A stretch of 64,000 nucleotides of DNA from Oscillospiraceae bacterium (GTDB lineage: Bacteria; Bacillota; Clostridia; Oscillospirales; Oscillospiraceae): contig CAJTGJ010000012.1 in assembly GCA_910575695.1 (NCBI GenBank), forward strand, positions 1-64,000, written 5' to 3'. The position numbers were made by a program, and so were the translations under genes. Positions 42,906 through 51,827 of this stretch are shown in pieces (position 1 is the stretch's first letter; every line of letters begins with the position of its first letter). A model generated the notes under the pieces. That model saw nothing but the letters and a program-made list of their open reading frames with translations, had not been told where the DNA came from and made no database searches.

Positions 42906-43634
42906 ATGAGAATTTATCGTGAGAAGGACTATGACGCCATGAGCCGCCGGGCGGCCACAATTATTGCCGCTCAGATCGTGGCAAAGCCGGACTGCGTGCT
43001 GGGCCTGGCTACCGGGTCCTCCCCTGTGGGTACCTATAAGAACCTGGTGGCCTGGAACAAGCAGGGCGATATCAGCTTTAAAGAGGTCCGCTCCGTGAAC
43101 CTGGACGAGTATTACGGCCTGTCCGGCGACCACGACCAGAGCTACCGCTATTTCATGCAGACGAATCTGTTTGACCACGTGGATATCGTCCCTGAGAACA
43201 CCAATGTTCCCAACGGCCTGGCCCAGGACCCGGCGGCGGAGGGCGAGCGCTACGAGGCCCTGGTGGCCTCCCTGGGCTACGCCGACCTCCAGCTGCTGGG
43301 CATGGGCCGCAACGGCCACATCGGCTTCAACGAGCCCTGCGGCGAGTTCCCCCTGATCACGCATCTGGTGGATCTGACCGAGAGCACCATCGAGGCCAAC
43401 GCCCGGTTCTTCGCCAGCGCGGACGACGTGCCCAAGCAGGCCCTGAGCATGGGCATCGGCACCATCATGAAGGCCCGGAAGATCCTGGTGGTGGTCAGCG
43501 GCGAAGATAAGGCGGACGCGGTGGCAAAGGCCGTCCAGGGTCCCATCACGCCGGAGGTGCCTGCCTCCATCCTCCAGCTCCATCCCGATGTCACAATCGT
43601 GGGTGACGAGGCGGCCCTCAGCGGCCTCAAATAA
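42906..43634 (+). CDS. nagB: glucosamine-6-phosphate deaminase
   Basis: 242 aa, normal length for the Gram-positive form. Family motifs: [16 protein letters not shown] near 37, [17 protein letters not shown] near 62, and [11 protein letters not shown] near 138. Converts glucosamine-6-phosphate to fructose-6-phosphate and ammonia. It is followed after 10 bases by nagA. Confidence 0.96.
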   Translation: MRIYREKDYDAMSRRAATIIAAQIVAKPDCVLGLATGSSPVGTYKNLVAWNKQGDISFKEVRSVNLDEYYGLSGDHDQSYRYFMQTNLFDHVDIVPENTNVPNGLAQDPAAEGERYEALVASLGYADLQLLGMGRNGHIGFNEPCGEFPLITHLVDLTESTIEANARFFASADDVPKQALSMGIGTIMKARKILVVVSGEDKADAVAKAVQGPITPEVPASILQLHPDVTIVGDEAALSGLK

Positions 43635-43644
43635 GGGGGCGCCC

Positions 43645-44760
43645 ATGAAAATTACTGGAGGAAAGGTATTTGACCTGGAAAAGGGCTTTGTGGAGCGGGA
43701 CGTGTGCTTTGACGGCGGACTGCTCACCCCGGACAGCCGGGACGGTGAGAGTTATGACGCCTCCGGCTGCTACGTGATCCCCGGCCTCACCGATGTACAC
43801 TTCCACGGGTGCCGGGGGGCGGATTTGTCCGACGGCGACGCGGACGGACTGCAAACCATGGCGGAATACGAGCTGAGCCGGGGCGTGACCCAGATCTGTC
43901 CGGCGGGGATGACCCTGCTGGAGGACCAGCTGCTCAAGGTGTGCCGTACGGCGGCGGAGCACCGCCGGACGGGCAGGCCCGGCGCGGACCTGGTGGGCAT
44001 TAATTTGGAGGGCCCCTTCCTGTCCATGGCAAAGAAGGGCGCCCAGAACGGGGCGTGGCTCCACGCCCCCGACGTGGCCATGCTGCGCCGCCTGATGGAG
44101 GCGTCCGAGGGGCTGGTGAAGCTGGTGTCGGTGGCCCCGGAGGAGCCGGGGGCCATCGACTTCATCCGGGAGGTCTCCCAGGAGGTCAACGTATCCGTGG
44201 CCCACACCACCGCCGGCTACGACACGGCGCTGGAGGCTTTCCGGCAGGGGGCCAGGGAGGTCACCCACCTCTTTAACGCCATGCCCGCTTTCAGCCACCG
44301 GGCCCCCGGCGTGGTGGGCGCGGCGCTGGACAGCCCCTGGAGCCGGGTGGAGCTGATCTGCGACGGCATCCACATCCATCCCAGCGTGGTGCGGGCCACC
44401 TTTAAAATGTTCGGCGCGGACCGGGTGGTGCTCATCTCCGACACCATGCGGGCGGCGGGTATGTCCGACGGCCAGTACGACCTGGGCGGTCAGGACGTGG
44501 TGGTGAAGGGCCCCCTGGCCACCCTCGCCGACGGCACCATCGCCGGCTCGGTCACCGACCTGATGGCGTGCATGAAAACCGCGGTGTCCTTCGGCATTCC
44601 GATGGAGGACGCGGTGCGGGCGGCGGCGGTGAATCCCGCCAAGGCCATTGGCATCTTCGACCGGGTGGGCAGCCTGGAACCCGGCAAGCAGGCCAACGTG
44701 GCGGTGCTCGGCCCCGATCTGGAGCTGAAAACCGTGTTTTTCCACGGCAGGAAGGTCTGA
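43645..44760 (+). CDS. nagA: N-acetylglucosamine-6-phosphate deacetylase
   Basis: 371 aa from ATG 43645. Metal and catalytic residues in the usual places: H-x-H in DVHFHGC, Glu in NLEGPF, His in AHTTAGYD and THLFNAM, HIHP, and Asp in LISDTM. Removes acetate from GlcNAc-6-P before NagB. Last gene of the cluster, ended by a hairpin. Confidence 0.96.
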   Translation: MKITGGKVFDLEKGFVERDVCFDGGLLTPDSRDGESYDASGCYVIPGLTDVHFHGCRGADLSDGDADGLQTMAEYELSRGVTQICPAGMTLLEDQLLKVCRTAAEHRRTGRPGADLVGINLEGPFLSMAKKGAQNGAWLHAPDVAMLRRLMEASEGLVKLVSVAPEEPGAIDFIREVSQEVNVSVAHTTAGYDTALEAFRQGAREVTHLFNAMPAFSHRAPGVVGAALDSPWSRVELICDGIHIHPSVVRATFKMFGADRVVLISDTMRAAGMSDGQYDLGGQDVVVKGPLATLADGTIAGSVTDLMACMKTAVSFGIPMEDAVRAAAVNPAKAIGIFDRVGSLEPGKQANVAVLGPDLELKTVFFHGRKV

Positions 44761-44765
44761 AACAG

Positions 44766-44808
44766 GAAAAAACAAGAGAGGCGCGTCAGCGTCTCCCTTG
44801 TTTTTTCT
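44766..44808. terminator. bidirectional terminator after nagA
   Basis: AAAAAACAAGAGAGGCGC pairs imperfectly with GCGTCTCCCTTGTTTTTT, A-rich on the left and T-rich on the right, between convergent nagA and the DUF4830 gene. Confidence 0.85.
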
Positions 44809-44811
44809 CAG

Positions 44812-45333
44812 CTAAACCATGAATCCGAAAGCGGCGGCGGTGGCCTGGGGCTGGCTGTCCTCCGAGGACGGAAGGGCCAGCCCATGGAGGAAGCTGCCGG
44901 AGGCGGACTGGATCTGTCCGCCTACCACCCGGTTTTTGTAGATCAGCAGGGCGATCTGCACCGGCTCGTCTTGGGTGGGATAGTTGGTGAGCTGGTAGGT
45001 GTACCGCTTCACCCGCTTACCGCGGTATTGGGTCAGGTCGAAGCCCTGGTCCTCCTGGAGCTTCAGGTAGCCTGCGTAGCTGTCGTCAAATTCCTTTGGG
45101 ATGAGCAGCTCCTCGGTGGCGATGGGCTGGGCGGACACCTGCCAGCCCAGGCCGCCCAGGTAAGCCAGCCGGTCGTCGTTGGTGCGGATGTTTTTTACCT
45201 CCGCCGAGGCGGTGACAGCCCGCCCGCCCAGGGTGAGGAGCAGCGCCGCCGCGACAGCCGCGCAGCAGCACAGCGCGGTGAACCCACCGGCCAGCATCTT
45301 TTTCTTTGGTAAGCGAGCTGTGACGATAAACAT
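44812..45333 (-). CDS. DUF4830-like membrane-anchored protein
   Basis: 173 aa. A basic N-terminus and one membrane helix (FTALCCCAAVAAALLLTLGG, about 18-38), then an outside domain with NDDRLAYLGGLGWQVSAQPIATEELLIPKEF, typical of DUF4830. Function unknown. Convergent with nagA and divergent from rsuA. Confidence 0.8.
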   Translation of the reverse strand: MFIVTARLPKKKMLAGGFTALCCCAAVAAALLLTLGGRAVTASAEVKNIRTNDDRLAYLGGLGWQVSAQPIATEELLIPKEFDDSYAGYLKLQEDQGFDLTQYRGKRVKRYTYQLTNYPTQDEPVQIALLIYKNRVVGGQIQSASGSFLHGLALPSSEDSQPQATAAAFGFMV

Positions 45334-45422
45334 GGTATCAATCCTTCCGCTGATTTCTCATGAAAAGGATATGTGCTGCCGCTCCCGTTTATGATATCGT
45401 CAATCAAGTTGAGGTGAAGGGA

Positions 45423-46124
45423 ATGGAACGTCTGGACAAGCGTCTGGCCAATACGGGAAAGTGGAGCCGGAAGGAGGCCCGGGAGCTGATCCGGGCGGGC
45501 CGGGTGCGGGTGGACGGGGCGCCCTGCCGCGCCCCGGAGCAGAAGGTGGACGAAGCCGCCCCGGTTCTGGTGGACGGGACGCCCATCGCCGCCGGGGGTC
45601 CGGTGTACCTGATGCTGAACAAGCCGGCAGGGGTGGTGTCCTCCACCGATGAGCCGGGGGAGTGCACGGTGCTGGACCTGCTGGGGGAGGAGTACCGGAA
45701 CATCGGCCTGTTTCCCGCCGGACGGCTGGACAAGGACACCGAGGGCCTGCTCCTGCTCACCAACGACGGCCCGCTGGCCCACCGCCTGCTGGCGCCCAGA
45801 AGCCACGTGGACAAGGTGTACTATGTGGAAACTGACGGTGAACTGGACGAGGGCGATGCGTGGGCGGTGCGGGCGGGGATCACGCTGGCGGACGGCTATG
45901 TGTGTCTGCCCGGGGAACTGGAGCTTTTGTCTGGAAATTGTGCCCAAATCACCCTGCGGGAGGGAAAATACCACCAGGTGAAGCGGATGCTGGCCGCCCG
46001 GGGCAAGCCGGTGGTTTACCTCAAGCGGGTGCGGTTCGGACCGCTGGTTTTGGACGAAAAACTGCCAAAAGGCGGGTGGAGGGCCCTGACGGAGGGGGAA
46101 CGGCAGGCTCTTTTCCGTCAATGA
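45423..46124 (+). CDS. RsuA-like 16S rRNA pseudouridine synthase
   Basis: 233 aa from ATG 45423, with GTGAAGG upstream. S4 RNA-binding domain at 1-60 (MERLDKRLANTGKWSRKEARELIRAGRV), catalytic domain with Asp in GRLDKDTEGLLLLTNDG near 105, and the end KYHQVKRMLAARG. RsuA modifies U516 in 16S rRNA; the RluB/E/F relatives share this pattern, so the exact target is inferred. Confidence 0.88.
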   Translation: MERLDKRLANTGKWSRKEARELIRAGRVRVDGAPCRAPEQKVDEAAPVLVDGTPIAAGGPVYLMLNKPAGVVSSTDEPGECTVLDLLGEEYRNIGLFPAGRLDKDTEGLLLLTNDGPLAHRLLAPRSHVDKVYYVETDGELDEGDAWAVRAGITLADGYVCLPGELELLSGNCAQITLREGKYHQVKRMLAARGKPVVYLKRVRFGPLVLDEKLPKGGWRALTEGERQALFRQ

Positions 46125-46168
46125 GACGAAAAATATGGCAAATTCCACAAAAAATTTTTCAAAAACTA

Positions 46169-46197
46169 TTGAAATTAGCAATAGAACCCGGTATAAT
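46169..46197 (+). promoter_or_regulatory. promoter of the PucR-type regulator gene
   Basis: TTGAAA (46169-46174), 17-base spacer, TATAAT (46192-46197). It leaves a ~70-base leader with GAAAGGAG before the start. Confidence 0.75.
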
Positions 46198-46270
46198 GTA
46201 CCATGTTAGGCCATGAAATCAGAGAAGGCGGCGGGTGCGGAGCTGTGCCGCGGAGAAAGGAGACAACGTA

Positions 46271-47362
46271 ATGTTCAGCCGGATCTTCCAAAGCGTAGTT
46301 CTACAAATGAAGGATTGCTGTGACCGTGCTGTAGGCGTCATTGACGAACAGGGGACCGTGGTAGCCTGCAATGAGCTGAGCTGTATCGGTGAAAAGTGGG
46401 GAAACGCGGCCGCTCTGCTGGCGGCGGAGCAGGATACCCTGGTGGTCAGCGGCGGTTTTACCTTTAAGTTCCTGCCCGGCTGGAACGGCCAGCCTGATTA
46501 TGCCGCCTTTGCCCGGGGAGAGGATGAGCGGGCCGCTTTGGTGTGCTCCATGGCGGTGATTGCCCTCAACGGCGCCAAGACCTATTACGAGGAGAAAAAT
46601 GACAAGGCTACCTTTGTCAAGAATATCCTGTGCGACAACATCCTGCTGGGCGATATCTACGTCCGGGCCAAGGAGCTCCATTTCCTGTCCGAGGCCCCCC
46701 GGGCGGTGATCCTGGTCCGCCAGCTGGGCACCCCCGACGTGTCCGCCGTGGATGTGGTGACCAGCCTGTATCCGGACAAGCAGTCCGACTTCGTACTGTC
46801 CATCAGCGAGACGGACGTGGCCCTGGTGAAGCACCTGGGCGAGAACGCCGACATCCGTGAGGTGCAGAGAATCGCCCAGAATGTCCAGGAGGCCCTGACC
46901 CGGGAGCTGGGCATCAAGACTGTGGTGGGCGTGGGCACCATCGTGGGCCATATCCGGGATCTGGCCCGTACCTATAAGGAGGCCCAGGTGGCCATCGACG
47001 TGGGCAAGGTGTTCGACACCGAGCGCTCCATCATCAGCTATGAGAACCTGGGCATCGGGCGGCTGATCTACCAGCTCCCCACCACCCTGTGCGAGATGTT
47101 CCTCCGGGAGGTGTTCAAGAAGAACCCCATCGACGCTTTGGACCAGGAGACGCTGTTCACCATCAACAAGTTCTTTGAGAACAACCTGAACGTGTCCGAG
47201 ACCGCCCGGAAGCTGTTCGTCCACCGCAACACCCTGGTGTACCGTTTGGAGAAAATCAAGAAGCTCACCGGCCTGGATTTGAGGGAGTTTGACGACGCCA
47301 TCACCTTCAAGGTGGCCCTGATGGTGAAAAAATATCTGGTGTCCCGGGGCATTGAATCCTGA
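46271..47362 (+). CDS. PucR/CdaR-type transcriptional regulator
   Basis: 363 aa from ATG 46271. No known sensor at the N-terminus (1-110); a GGDEF-like degenerate middle domain at about 140-265 (VVGVGTIVGHIRDLARTYKEAQVAI), then the PucR-type HTH at the end (FFENNLNVSETARKLFVHRNTLVYRLEKIKKLTG). This is the CdaR architecture. Targets are unknown; it is monocistronic between rsuA and ftsE. Confidence 0.82.
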   Translation: MFSRIFQSVVLQMKDCCDRAVGVIDEQGTVVACNELSCIGEKWGNAAALLAAEQDTLVVSGGFTFKFLPGWNGQPDYAAFARGEDERAALVCSMAVIALNGAKTYYEEKNDKATFVKNILCDNILLGDIYVRAKELHFLSEAPRAVILVRQLGTPDVSAVDVVTSLYPDKQSDFVLSISETDVALVKHLGENADIREVQRIAQNVQEALTRELGIKTVVGVGTIVGHIRDLARTYKEAQVAIDVGKVFDTERSIISYENLGIGRLIYQLPTTLCEMFLREVFKKNPIDALDQETLFTINKFFENNLNVSETARKLFVHRNTLVYRLEKIKKLTGLDLREFDDAITFKVALMVKKYLVSRGIES

Positions 47363-47382
47363 TATGATTATATTTTTGATGG

Positions 47383-47410
47383 AAAACCGCCCGTCCGGGC
47401 GGTTTTCTTT
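47383..47410 (+). terminator. terminator of the regulator gene
   Basis: AAAACCGCCCG (47383-47393) pairs with CGGGCGGTTTT (47396-47406), then CTTTT. Confidence 0.85.
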
Positions 47411-47478
47411 TCGCGGGCGGACGAAGAAGCCGGATTTGTAAATTTTTTTGCCGAATCATGGGAAATGGACGAAGCCGG

Positions 47479-47507
47479 TTGACAGCACGGCAAAATGCAG
47501 ATATAAT
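47479..47507 (+). promoter_or_regulatory. promoter of the ftsE-ftsX operon
   Basis: TTGACA (47479-47484), 17-base spacer, TATAAT (47502-47507): consensus boxes at ideal distance. Confidence 0.88.
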
Positions 47508-47555
47508 AGAAAAAGTTACAAAGCAGTTACAAACGATGGGGAGGCCGCCTATGAC

Positions 47556-48236
47556 ATGATACGTTTGGTAGATGTATATAAAGAATACGACAATGGCACC
47601 AAGGCGCTGAAGGGGATCGACCTGCGCATTGAGGACGGGGAGTTTGTCTTTCTGGTGGGACCCTCCGGCTCGGGCAAATCCACCATCATCAAGCTGCTCA
47701 CCGCGGAGGTCACCGCTTCCCAGGGGCGGGTCATTGTCAATGGCTATAATTTGAACAATATCCGCCGGTGGCAGATCCCCTATATGCGCCGGACGCTGGG
47801 GGTCATTTTCCAGGACTTCCGGCTGATCGAGAAAAAGACGGTACAGGGCAATCTGGAGTTTGCCATGCGCACCATCGGCTCCAGCAGCAAGGAGATGCGC
47901 AAGCGCATCCCATACGTGCTGGACCTGGTGGGGCTGGACGGCAAGGCGGACGCTTTTCCCAACGAGATGAGCGGCGGCGAGCAGCAGCGTGTGGCCATCG
48001 CCCGGGCGCTGGTGAACAACCCCCGCATGATTATTGCAGACGAGCCCACCGGAAACCTGGACCCAAAGCGCTCCCTGGAGATCATGACGCTGCTGGAGCG
48101 CATCAATTCCATGGGCACCACGGTGCTGGTGGTCACCCACGAGAAGGATCTTGTGAACCGCTTCTCCAAGCGGGTGGTGGCCATCAAGGACGGAGAAATG
48201 GTGCGGGACGGTCAGGGGGGCTACTACAGGATATGA
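47556..48236 (+). CDS. ftsE: cell division ATP-binding protein FtsE
   Basis: 226 aa. Walker A GPSGSGKS near 36, signature MSGGEQQRVAIARALV near 140, Walker B MIIADEPTGNLD near 160, and switch His in VVTHEKD. FtsE specificity is shown by its partner FtsX, which starts on the ftsE stop codon (ATGA). FtsEX controls peptidoglycan hydrolases at division or sporulation. Confidence 0.95.
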   Translation: MIRLVDVYKEYDNGTKALKGIDLRIEDGEFVFLVGPSGSGKSTIIKLLTAEVTASQGRVIVNGYNLNNIRRWQIPYMRRTLGVIFQDFRLIEKKTVQGNLEFAMRTIGSSSKEMRKRIPYVLDLVGLDGKADAFPNEMSGGEQQRVAIARALVNNPRMIIADEPTGNLDPKRSLEIMTLLERINSMGTTVLVVTHEKDLVNRFSKRVVAIKDGEMVRDGQGGYYRI

Positions 48237-49126
48237 AACGAATCAACTTAGGCTATTTTATCAAAGAGGGCTTCCTGAGCATTTTTTCCCACGGGCTGAT
48301 GTCCTTTGCCGCGATCTGTATGATCGTGGCGTGCCTGATTATCATGGGGTCCTTTTCCCTGCTGGCGGTGAACGTGGACGAGAACCTCACCCAGCTGGAA
48401 AATAAAAACGAGTTTTTTGCCTACATTGACGAGGACTTTACCCAGGTGCAGGTAGACCAGCTGATTGAGCAGGTGAAGGCGCTGGACAATGTGGACGGGG
48501 ATTCTGTGAAGTTTGTCACCAGGGAAGAGGCCAAGGCCGCCTATCTGGAGGGCCATGAGGGCGAGGGCCTGTACGCAAACATCCCCGATGAAGTGTTCCG
48601 GGACCGTCTGTCCATCCGTGTCGTCGACCTGGAGCGGTTTACCGAGACGGTGGAGGCGGTGAAGGAGCTGCCCGGCGTGGCCAACTACCAGGCGAAGGGC
48701 GAGCTGGCGGAGGGCTTTGTGGCGGTGCGCAACGCGGTGACCGCCCTGGCCTATGTGCTGGTGGCCATCCTGGCGGCGGTGTCCCTGTTCATCATTGCCA
48801 ACACCATCCGGCTGGCCACCTTCGCCCGCCGGGAGGAAATCGCCATCATGAAAATGTGCGGCGCTACCGACTGGTTCGTCCGGGGCCCCTTCGTAGTGGA
48901 GGGGCTGATTCTGGGGCTGATGGGCGCGCTGGTGGCGTTCCTGTTCCAGTGGGCGGTGTACGGCGCGGTGTGCCGGGCCATCATCGGCAGCGGCGCCCTG
49001 GCCCTGTTCCAGCTGGTGGAGTTCAAGGATATGTGGGGCTGGGTGCTGGGCGTATTCCTGGCGGCGGGCGCGGCCATCGGCGCGGTGGGTTCCGGCTTCG
49101 CCATCCGGCGGTTCTTACAGGTTTAA
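48233..49126 (+). CDS. ftsX: cell division protein FtsX
   Basis: 297 aa from ATG 48233. One helix at about 25-48, a large outside domain (50-165, with FFAYIDEDFTQVQVDQLIEQV), then three helices of the FtsX permease domain (ALAYVLVAILAAVSLFIIANTI ... RREEIAIMKMCGATDWFVRGPFVVEG). It passes the ATPase signal to an outside hydrolase, probably the coiled-coil M23 protein encoded next. Confidence 0.95.
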   Translation: MKRINLGYFIKEGFLSIFSHGLMSFAAICMIVACLIIMGSFSLLAVNVDENLTQLENKNEFFAYIDEDFTQVQVDQLIEQVKALDNVDGDSVKFVTREEAKAAYLEGHEGEGLYANIPDEVFRDRLSIRVVDLERFTETVEAVKELPGVANYQAKGELAEGFVAVRNAVTALAYVLVAILAAVSLFIIANTIRLATFARREEIAIMKMCGATDWFVRGPFVVEGLILGLMGALVAFLFQWAVYGAVCRAIIGSGALALFQLVEFKDMWGWVLGVFLAAGAAIGAVGSGFAIRRFLQV

Positions 49127-49154
49127 AGACACACTACGGCCAGGAGGCGTAAAG

Positions 49155-50504
49155 ATGAATAAAAAAGTACAGCGAATCATAGTAATTGTGGTAGTCGCGG
49201 CCCTGCTGCTGACGGTGATGGTGCCTGTGCTGAGCGTTCTGGCGGGCGCTGCCGTGACCAAGGACGACATCCAGGAGATCAAGGACGAGCTGGCGGAGAT
49301 CCAGGCCCAGAAGAAGGAGACGGAGGAGAAGCTTGCCGCCGTCCGGGACGATATGGCCAAGGCCAAGGAGCAGATGGAGTTGATCCAGGATCAGATCATC
49401 ACGGTGGAGGCCCAGATCAACACCAGCCAGATGCTGCTGGACCAGTACGATCTGCAGATCGAGGGCAAGGAACAGCAGATTGAGGCGCTGGAGCAGCAGG
49501 AGCAGGATCAGCTGGAGGAGTTTTACCGCCAGGTGCGGTGGATGGAGGAGACGGGCAGCGTGTCCTACCTGTCCATTCTGTTTGAGGCGTCCTCCTTCCA
49601 GGAGCTGCTGGACTATGCCATGCTGATCACCGACATCATGGAATATTCCAACCGGATCATCGACCGGCTCCAGGACACCCAGGACGAGATTGCGGTGGCC
49701 CGGGATGAGCTCCAGGCCAGCCGGGACGAGCAGGCCGTGGCCCAGGCGGAGCTGGAGGCGCAGAAGGCGGAGCTGGACGACAAGCGTGCGGAGCAGAATG
49801 AGCTGCTGAACAAGATTGCCGCTTCGGAGAGCGAGCTGGCTGAGCAGGCCAGGCTGGAGGCGGAGAGCGAGGCGGAGATCAACAAGGCGCTGAAGGAGGC
49901 GGAGGACAAGTACGCCGCCCAGCTGGCTGAGATCGAGCGCAAACGGAAAGAGGCGGAGGCAGCAGCCGCTGCCGCCGCGGCTGCCAACAAAAACAACAAT
50001 AACAACAATAACGCCGGCAGCGGCAATTCGACCGTGCCGTCCACAGGCCCCAACGTTACCAGCGGGAGCTGGTACTGGCCCCTGCCGGGGCGGTACCGCC
50101 TGTCCTCCCTGTTCGGCGGGCGGATTCTGTGGGGCTATTACGACAACCACACCGGCACCGATATTCCCGCCCCCGGTGGTACGCCCATCTATGCCGCCAA
50201 TGACGGCGTTGTGACCACGGTGAACGCCAATCCATACGCGTCGTCCTATGGCAACTACTGCATCATCAGCCACGGCGGCGGCTACGCCACGCTCTATGCC
50301 CACCAGTGCCAGGCCCCTGCCGTGAGCGTGGGGCAGACGGTGAGCAAGGGGCAGGTCATCGGTTACGTAGGCACCACTGGCAACAGCTCCGGCAACCACC
50401 TGCATTTTGAGCTGCGGATCAACGGCGTACGCGCCAGCGCACTGAAGCTCTACCCCGGTATGACCTTCACCGGCCCTGATGGACGGGCCGTTTACGGCGG
50501 CTGA
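49155..50504 (+). CDS. EnvC-like coiled-coil M23 peptidoglycan hydrolase
   Basis: 449 aa. N-terminal signal/anchor helix, two long coiled coils (about 35-115 and 165-270), an Asn-rich linker (KNNNNNNNAG), and a C-terminal LytM domain. Zinc ligands appear intact (HTGTDIP and HLHFE, with HGGGYATLYAH between), unlike the degenerate EnvC of E. coli, so it should cut peptide crosslinks itself. It follows ftsX directly and is the likely FtsEX partner. Confidence 0.88.
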   Translation: MNKKVQRIIVIVVVAALLLTVMVPVLSVLAGAAVTKDDIQEIKDELAEIQAQKKETEEKLAAVRDDMAKAKEQMELIQDQIITVEAQINTSQMLLDQYDLQIEGKEQQIEALEQQEQDQLEEFYRQVRWMEETGSVSYLSILFEASSFQELLDYAMLITDIMEYSNRIIDRLQDTQDEIAVARDELQASRDEQAVAQAELEAQKAELDDKRAEQNELLNKIAASESELAEQARLEAESEAEINKALKEAEDKYAAQLAEIERKRKEAEAAAAAAAAANKNNNNNNNAGSGNSTVPSTGPNVTSGSWYWPLPGRYRLSSLFGGRILWGYYDNHTGTDIPAPGGTPIYAANDGVVTTVNANPYASSYGNYCIISHGGGYATLYAHQCQAPAVSVGQTVSKGQVIGYVGTTGNSSGNHLHFELRINGVRASALKLYPGMTFTGPDGRAVYGG

Positions 50505-50524
50505 CCCAGAACCGGAATATAACC

Positions 50525-50562
50525 CAGGGGCGCGGGGAAAACCCGCGCCCCTGCCTGTTTTT
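50525..50562 (+). terminator. terminator after the M23 hydrolase gene
   Basis: CAGGGGCGCGGG (50525-50536) pairs with CCCGCGCCCCTG (50542-50553), loop GAAAA, then CCTGTTTTT. Confidence 0.85.
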
Positions 50563-50613
50563 GCAATATCCCGGCGGTATATTTCAATTTGTTTTCATAA
50601 GGAGGAATACACC

Positions 50614-51789
50614 ATGGACGAACAGGTGACACAGGCGGCGAAAAAACCAAAACGAAAGTGGCGGCTCCCCGGCTGGAGCAAGATCCTGATAGCCGTGCTG
50701 CTGACCCTGGCGCTGTCCGCCGGGATGTGTTGCCTGCTTTTGGGGCGCAGCGGCATCGCCATGGTGCAGACCTATCTGCTGGCGAAATTTGCGTTTGTGG
50801 ACACCGGCGCAGACCTGGACAAGGCGGTGGACCAGGGGCTGGACGCCTTTGTGGACGCCCTGGGGGACCGCTGGTCCTACTATCTGGACAAGGAGGGCTA
50901 TCAGAGCACTACTGAGCGCCGGGCCAACAACTATGTGGGCATCGGCATCACCGTGGACACCACCCGGGAGGAGGGGCTGCTGGTGCAGTCCGTCACAAAG
51001 AACGGTCCGGCGGACAAGGCGGGTATTGTCCCTGGGGAAATCATCATCGCGGTGGAGGGGCAGTCCATCGCCGGGGACGCTCGGGAGGGGGCCGCGGAAC
51101 AGATCGCCGGGGAGGAGGGCACCCAGGTGACGCTGACCCTGCTGGGGGAGGACGGCTCCACCCGGGACGTGGCCTGCACCCGGGCCACCCTGTACAACGC
51201 CTCCGCCGCTGGAACGCTGCTGGAGGGAAATATCGGCTATGTGCGGATGAAGAATTTCTACTCCGGCTCGGCGGGGAGCTTCCGGACGGAGGTGGATTCC
51301 CTGATAGAGCAGGGGGCGGAAAGCCTCATCGTGGACGTGCGCAATGACCCCGGCGGGTATGTATCGCAGTTGGAAAGGGTGCTGGACTACCTTCTGCCCG
51401 AGGTGCCGGTGTTTACCCACAAGCCCCGGTGGTGGTTCAAGACGGTATATATGTCGGACGCGGACTGCATCGACCTGCCCATGGTGGTGATCGTGAATGA
51501 GCATACCTACTCGGCGGCGGAACTGCTGGCGGCTCAGCTCCGGGAGACCCGGGAGGCGCCCATCGTGGGCGAACTCACCTCCGGCAAGGGGTATTCCCAG
51601 GTGACCTTCCCCCTGGCCAACGGCGGCGGGGTGGGGCTGTCCACCGCCACCTACTGCACCGGAAGCGGCCGCTCCCTCATTGGGGAGGGCATTATCCCCG
51701 ACGTGGAGCTGTCCCTGCCCGAGGGCGCGGCCATCGGCGGCGAGGACGATGTACAGTTACAGGCGGCGATTGACCTGCTGAAGCAATGA
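50614..51789 (+). CDS. CtpA-type S41 C-terminal processing protease
   Basis: 391 aa from ATG 50614 (GGAGG upstream). Membrane anchor at about 22-45, a PDZ domain at about 110-195 (GIGITVDTTREEGLLVQSVTKNGPADKAGIVPGE), and a protease core with Ser in NEHTYSAAELLA and Lys in GELTSGKGYSQ. Such proteases trim wall enzymes and spore-signalling proteins. It stands after the ftsEX-M23 operon and may process the hydrolase; that link is inferred. Confidence 0.92.
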   Translation: MDEQVTQAAKKPKRKWRLPGWSKILIAVLLTLALSAGMCCLLLGRSGIAMVQTYLLAKFAFVDTGADLDKAVDQGLDAFVDALGDRWSYYLDKEGYQSTTERRANNYVGIGITVDTTREEGLLVQSVTKNGPADKAGIVPGEIIIAVEGQSIAGDAREGAAEQIAGEEGTQVTLTLLGEDGSTRDVACTRATLYNASAAGTLLEGNIGYVRMKNFYSGSAGSFRTEVDSLIEQGAESLIVDVRNDPGGYVSQLERVLDYLLPEVPVFTHKPRWWFKTVYMSDADCIDLPMVVIVNEHTYSAAELLAAQLRETREAPIVGELTSGKGYSQVTFPLANGGGVGLSTATYCTGSGRSLIGEGIIPDVELSLPEGAAIGGEDDVQLQAAIDLLKQ

Positions 51790-51791
51790 GA

Positions 51792-51824
51792 AGCGCCCCC
51801 GCTCAGGCGAGCGGGGGCGCTTTG
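51792..51824. terminator. bidirectional terminator
   Basis: AGCGCCCCCGCT (51792-51803) pairs with AGCGGGGGCGCT (51810-51821), followed by TTTG, between convergent ctp and degV. Confidence 0.8.
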
Positions 51825-51827
51825 TGC

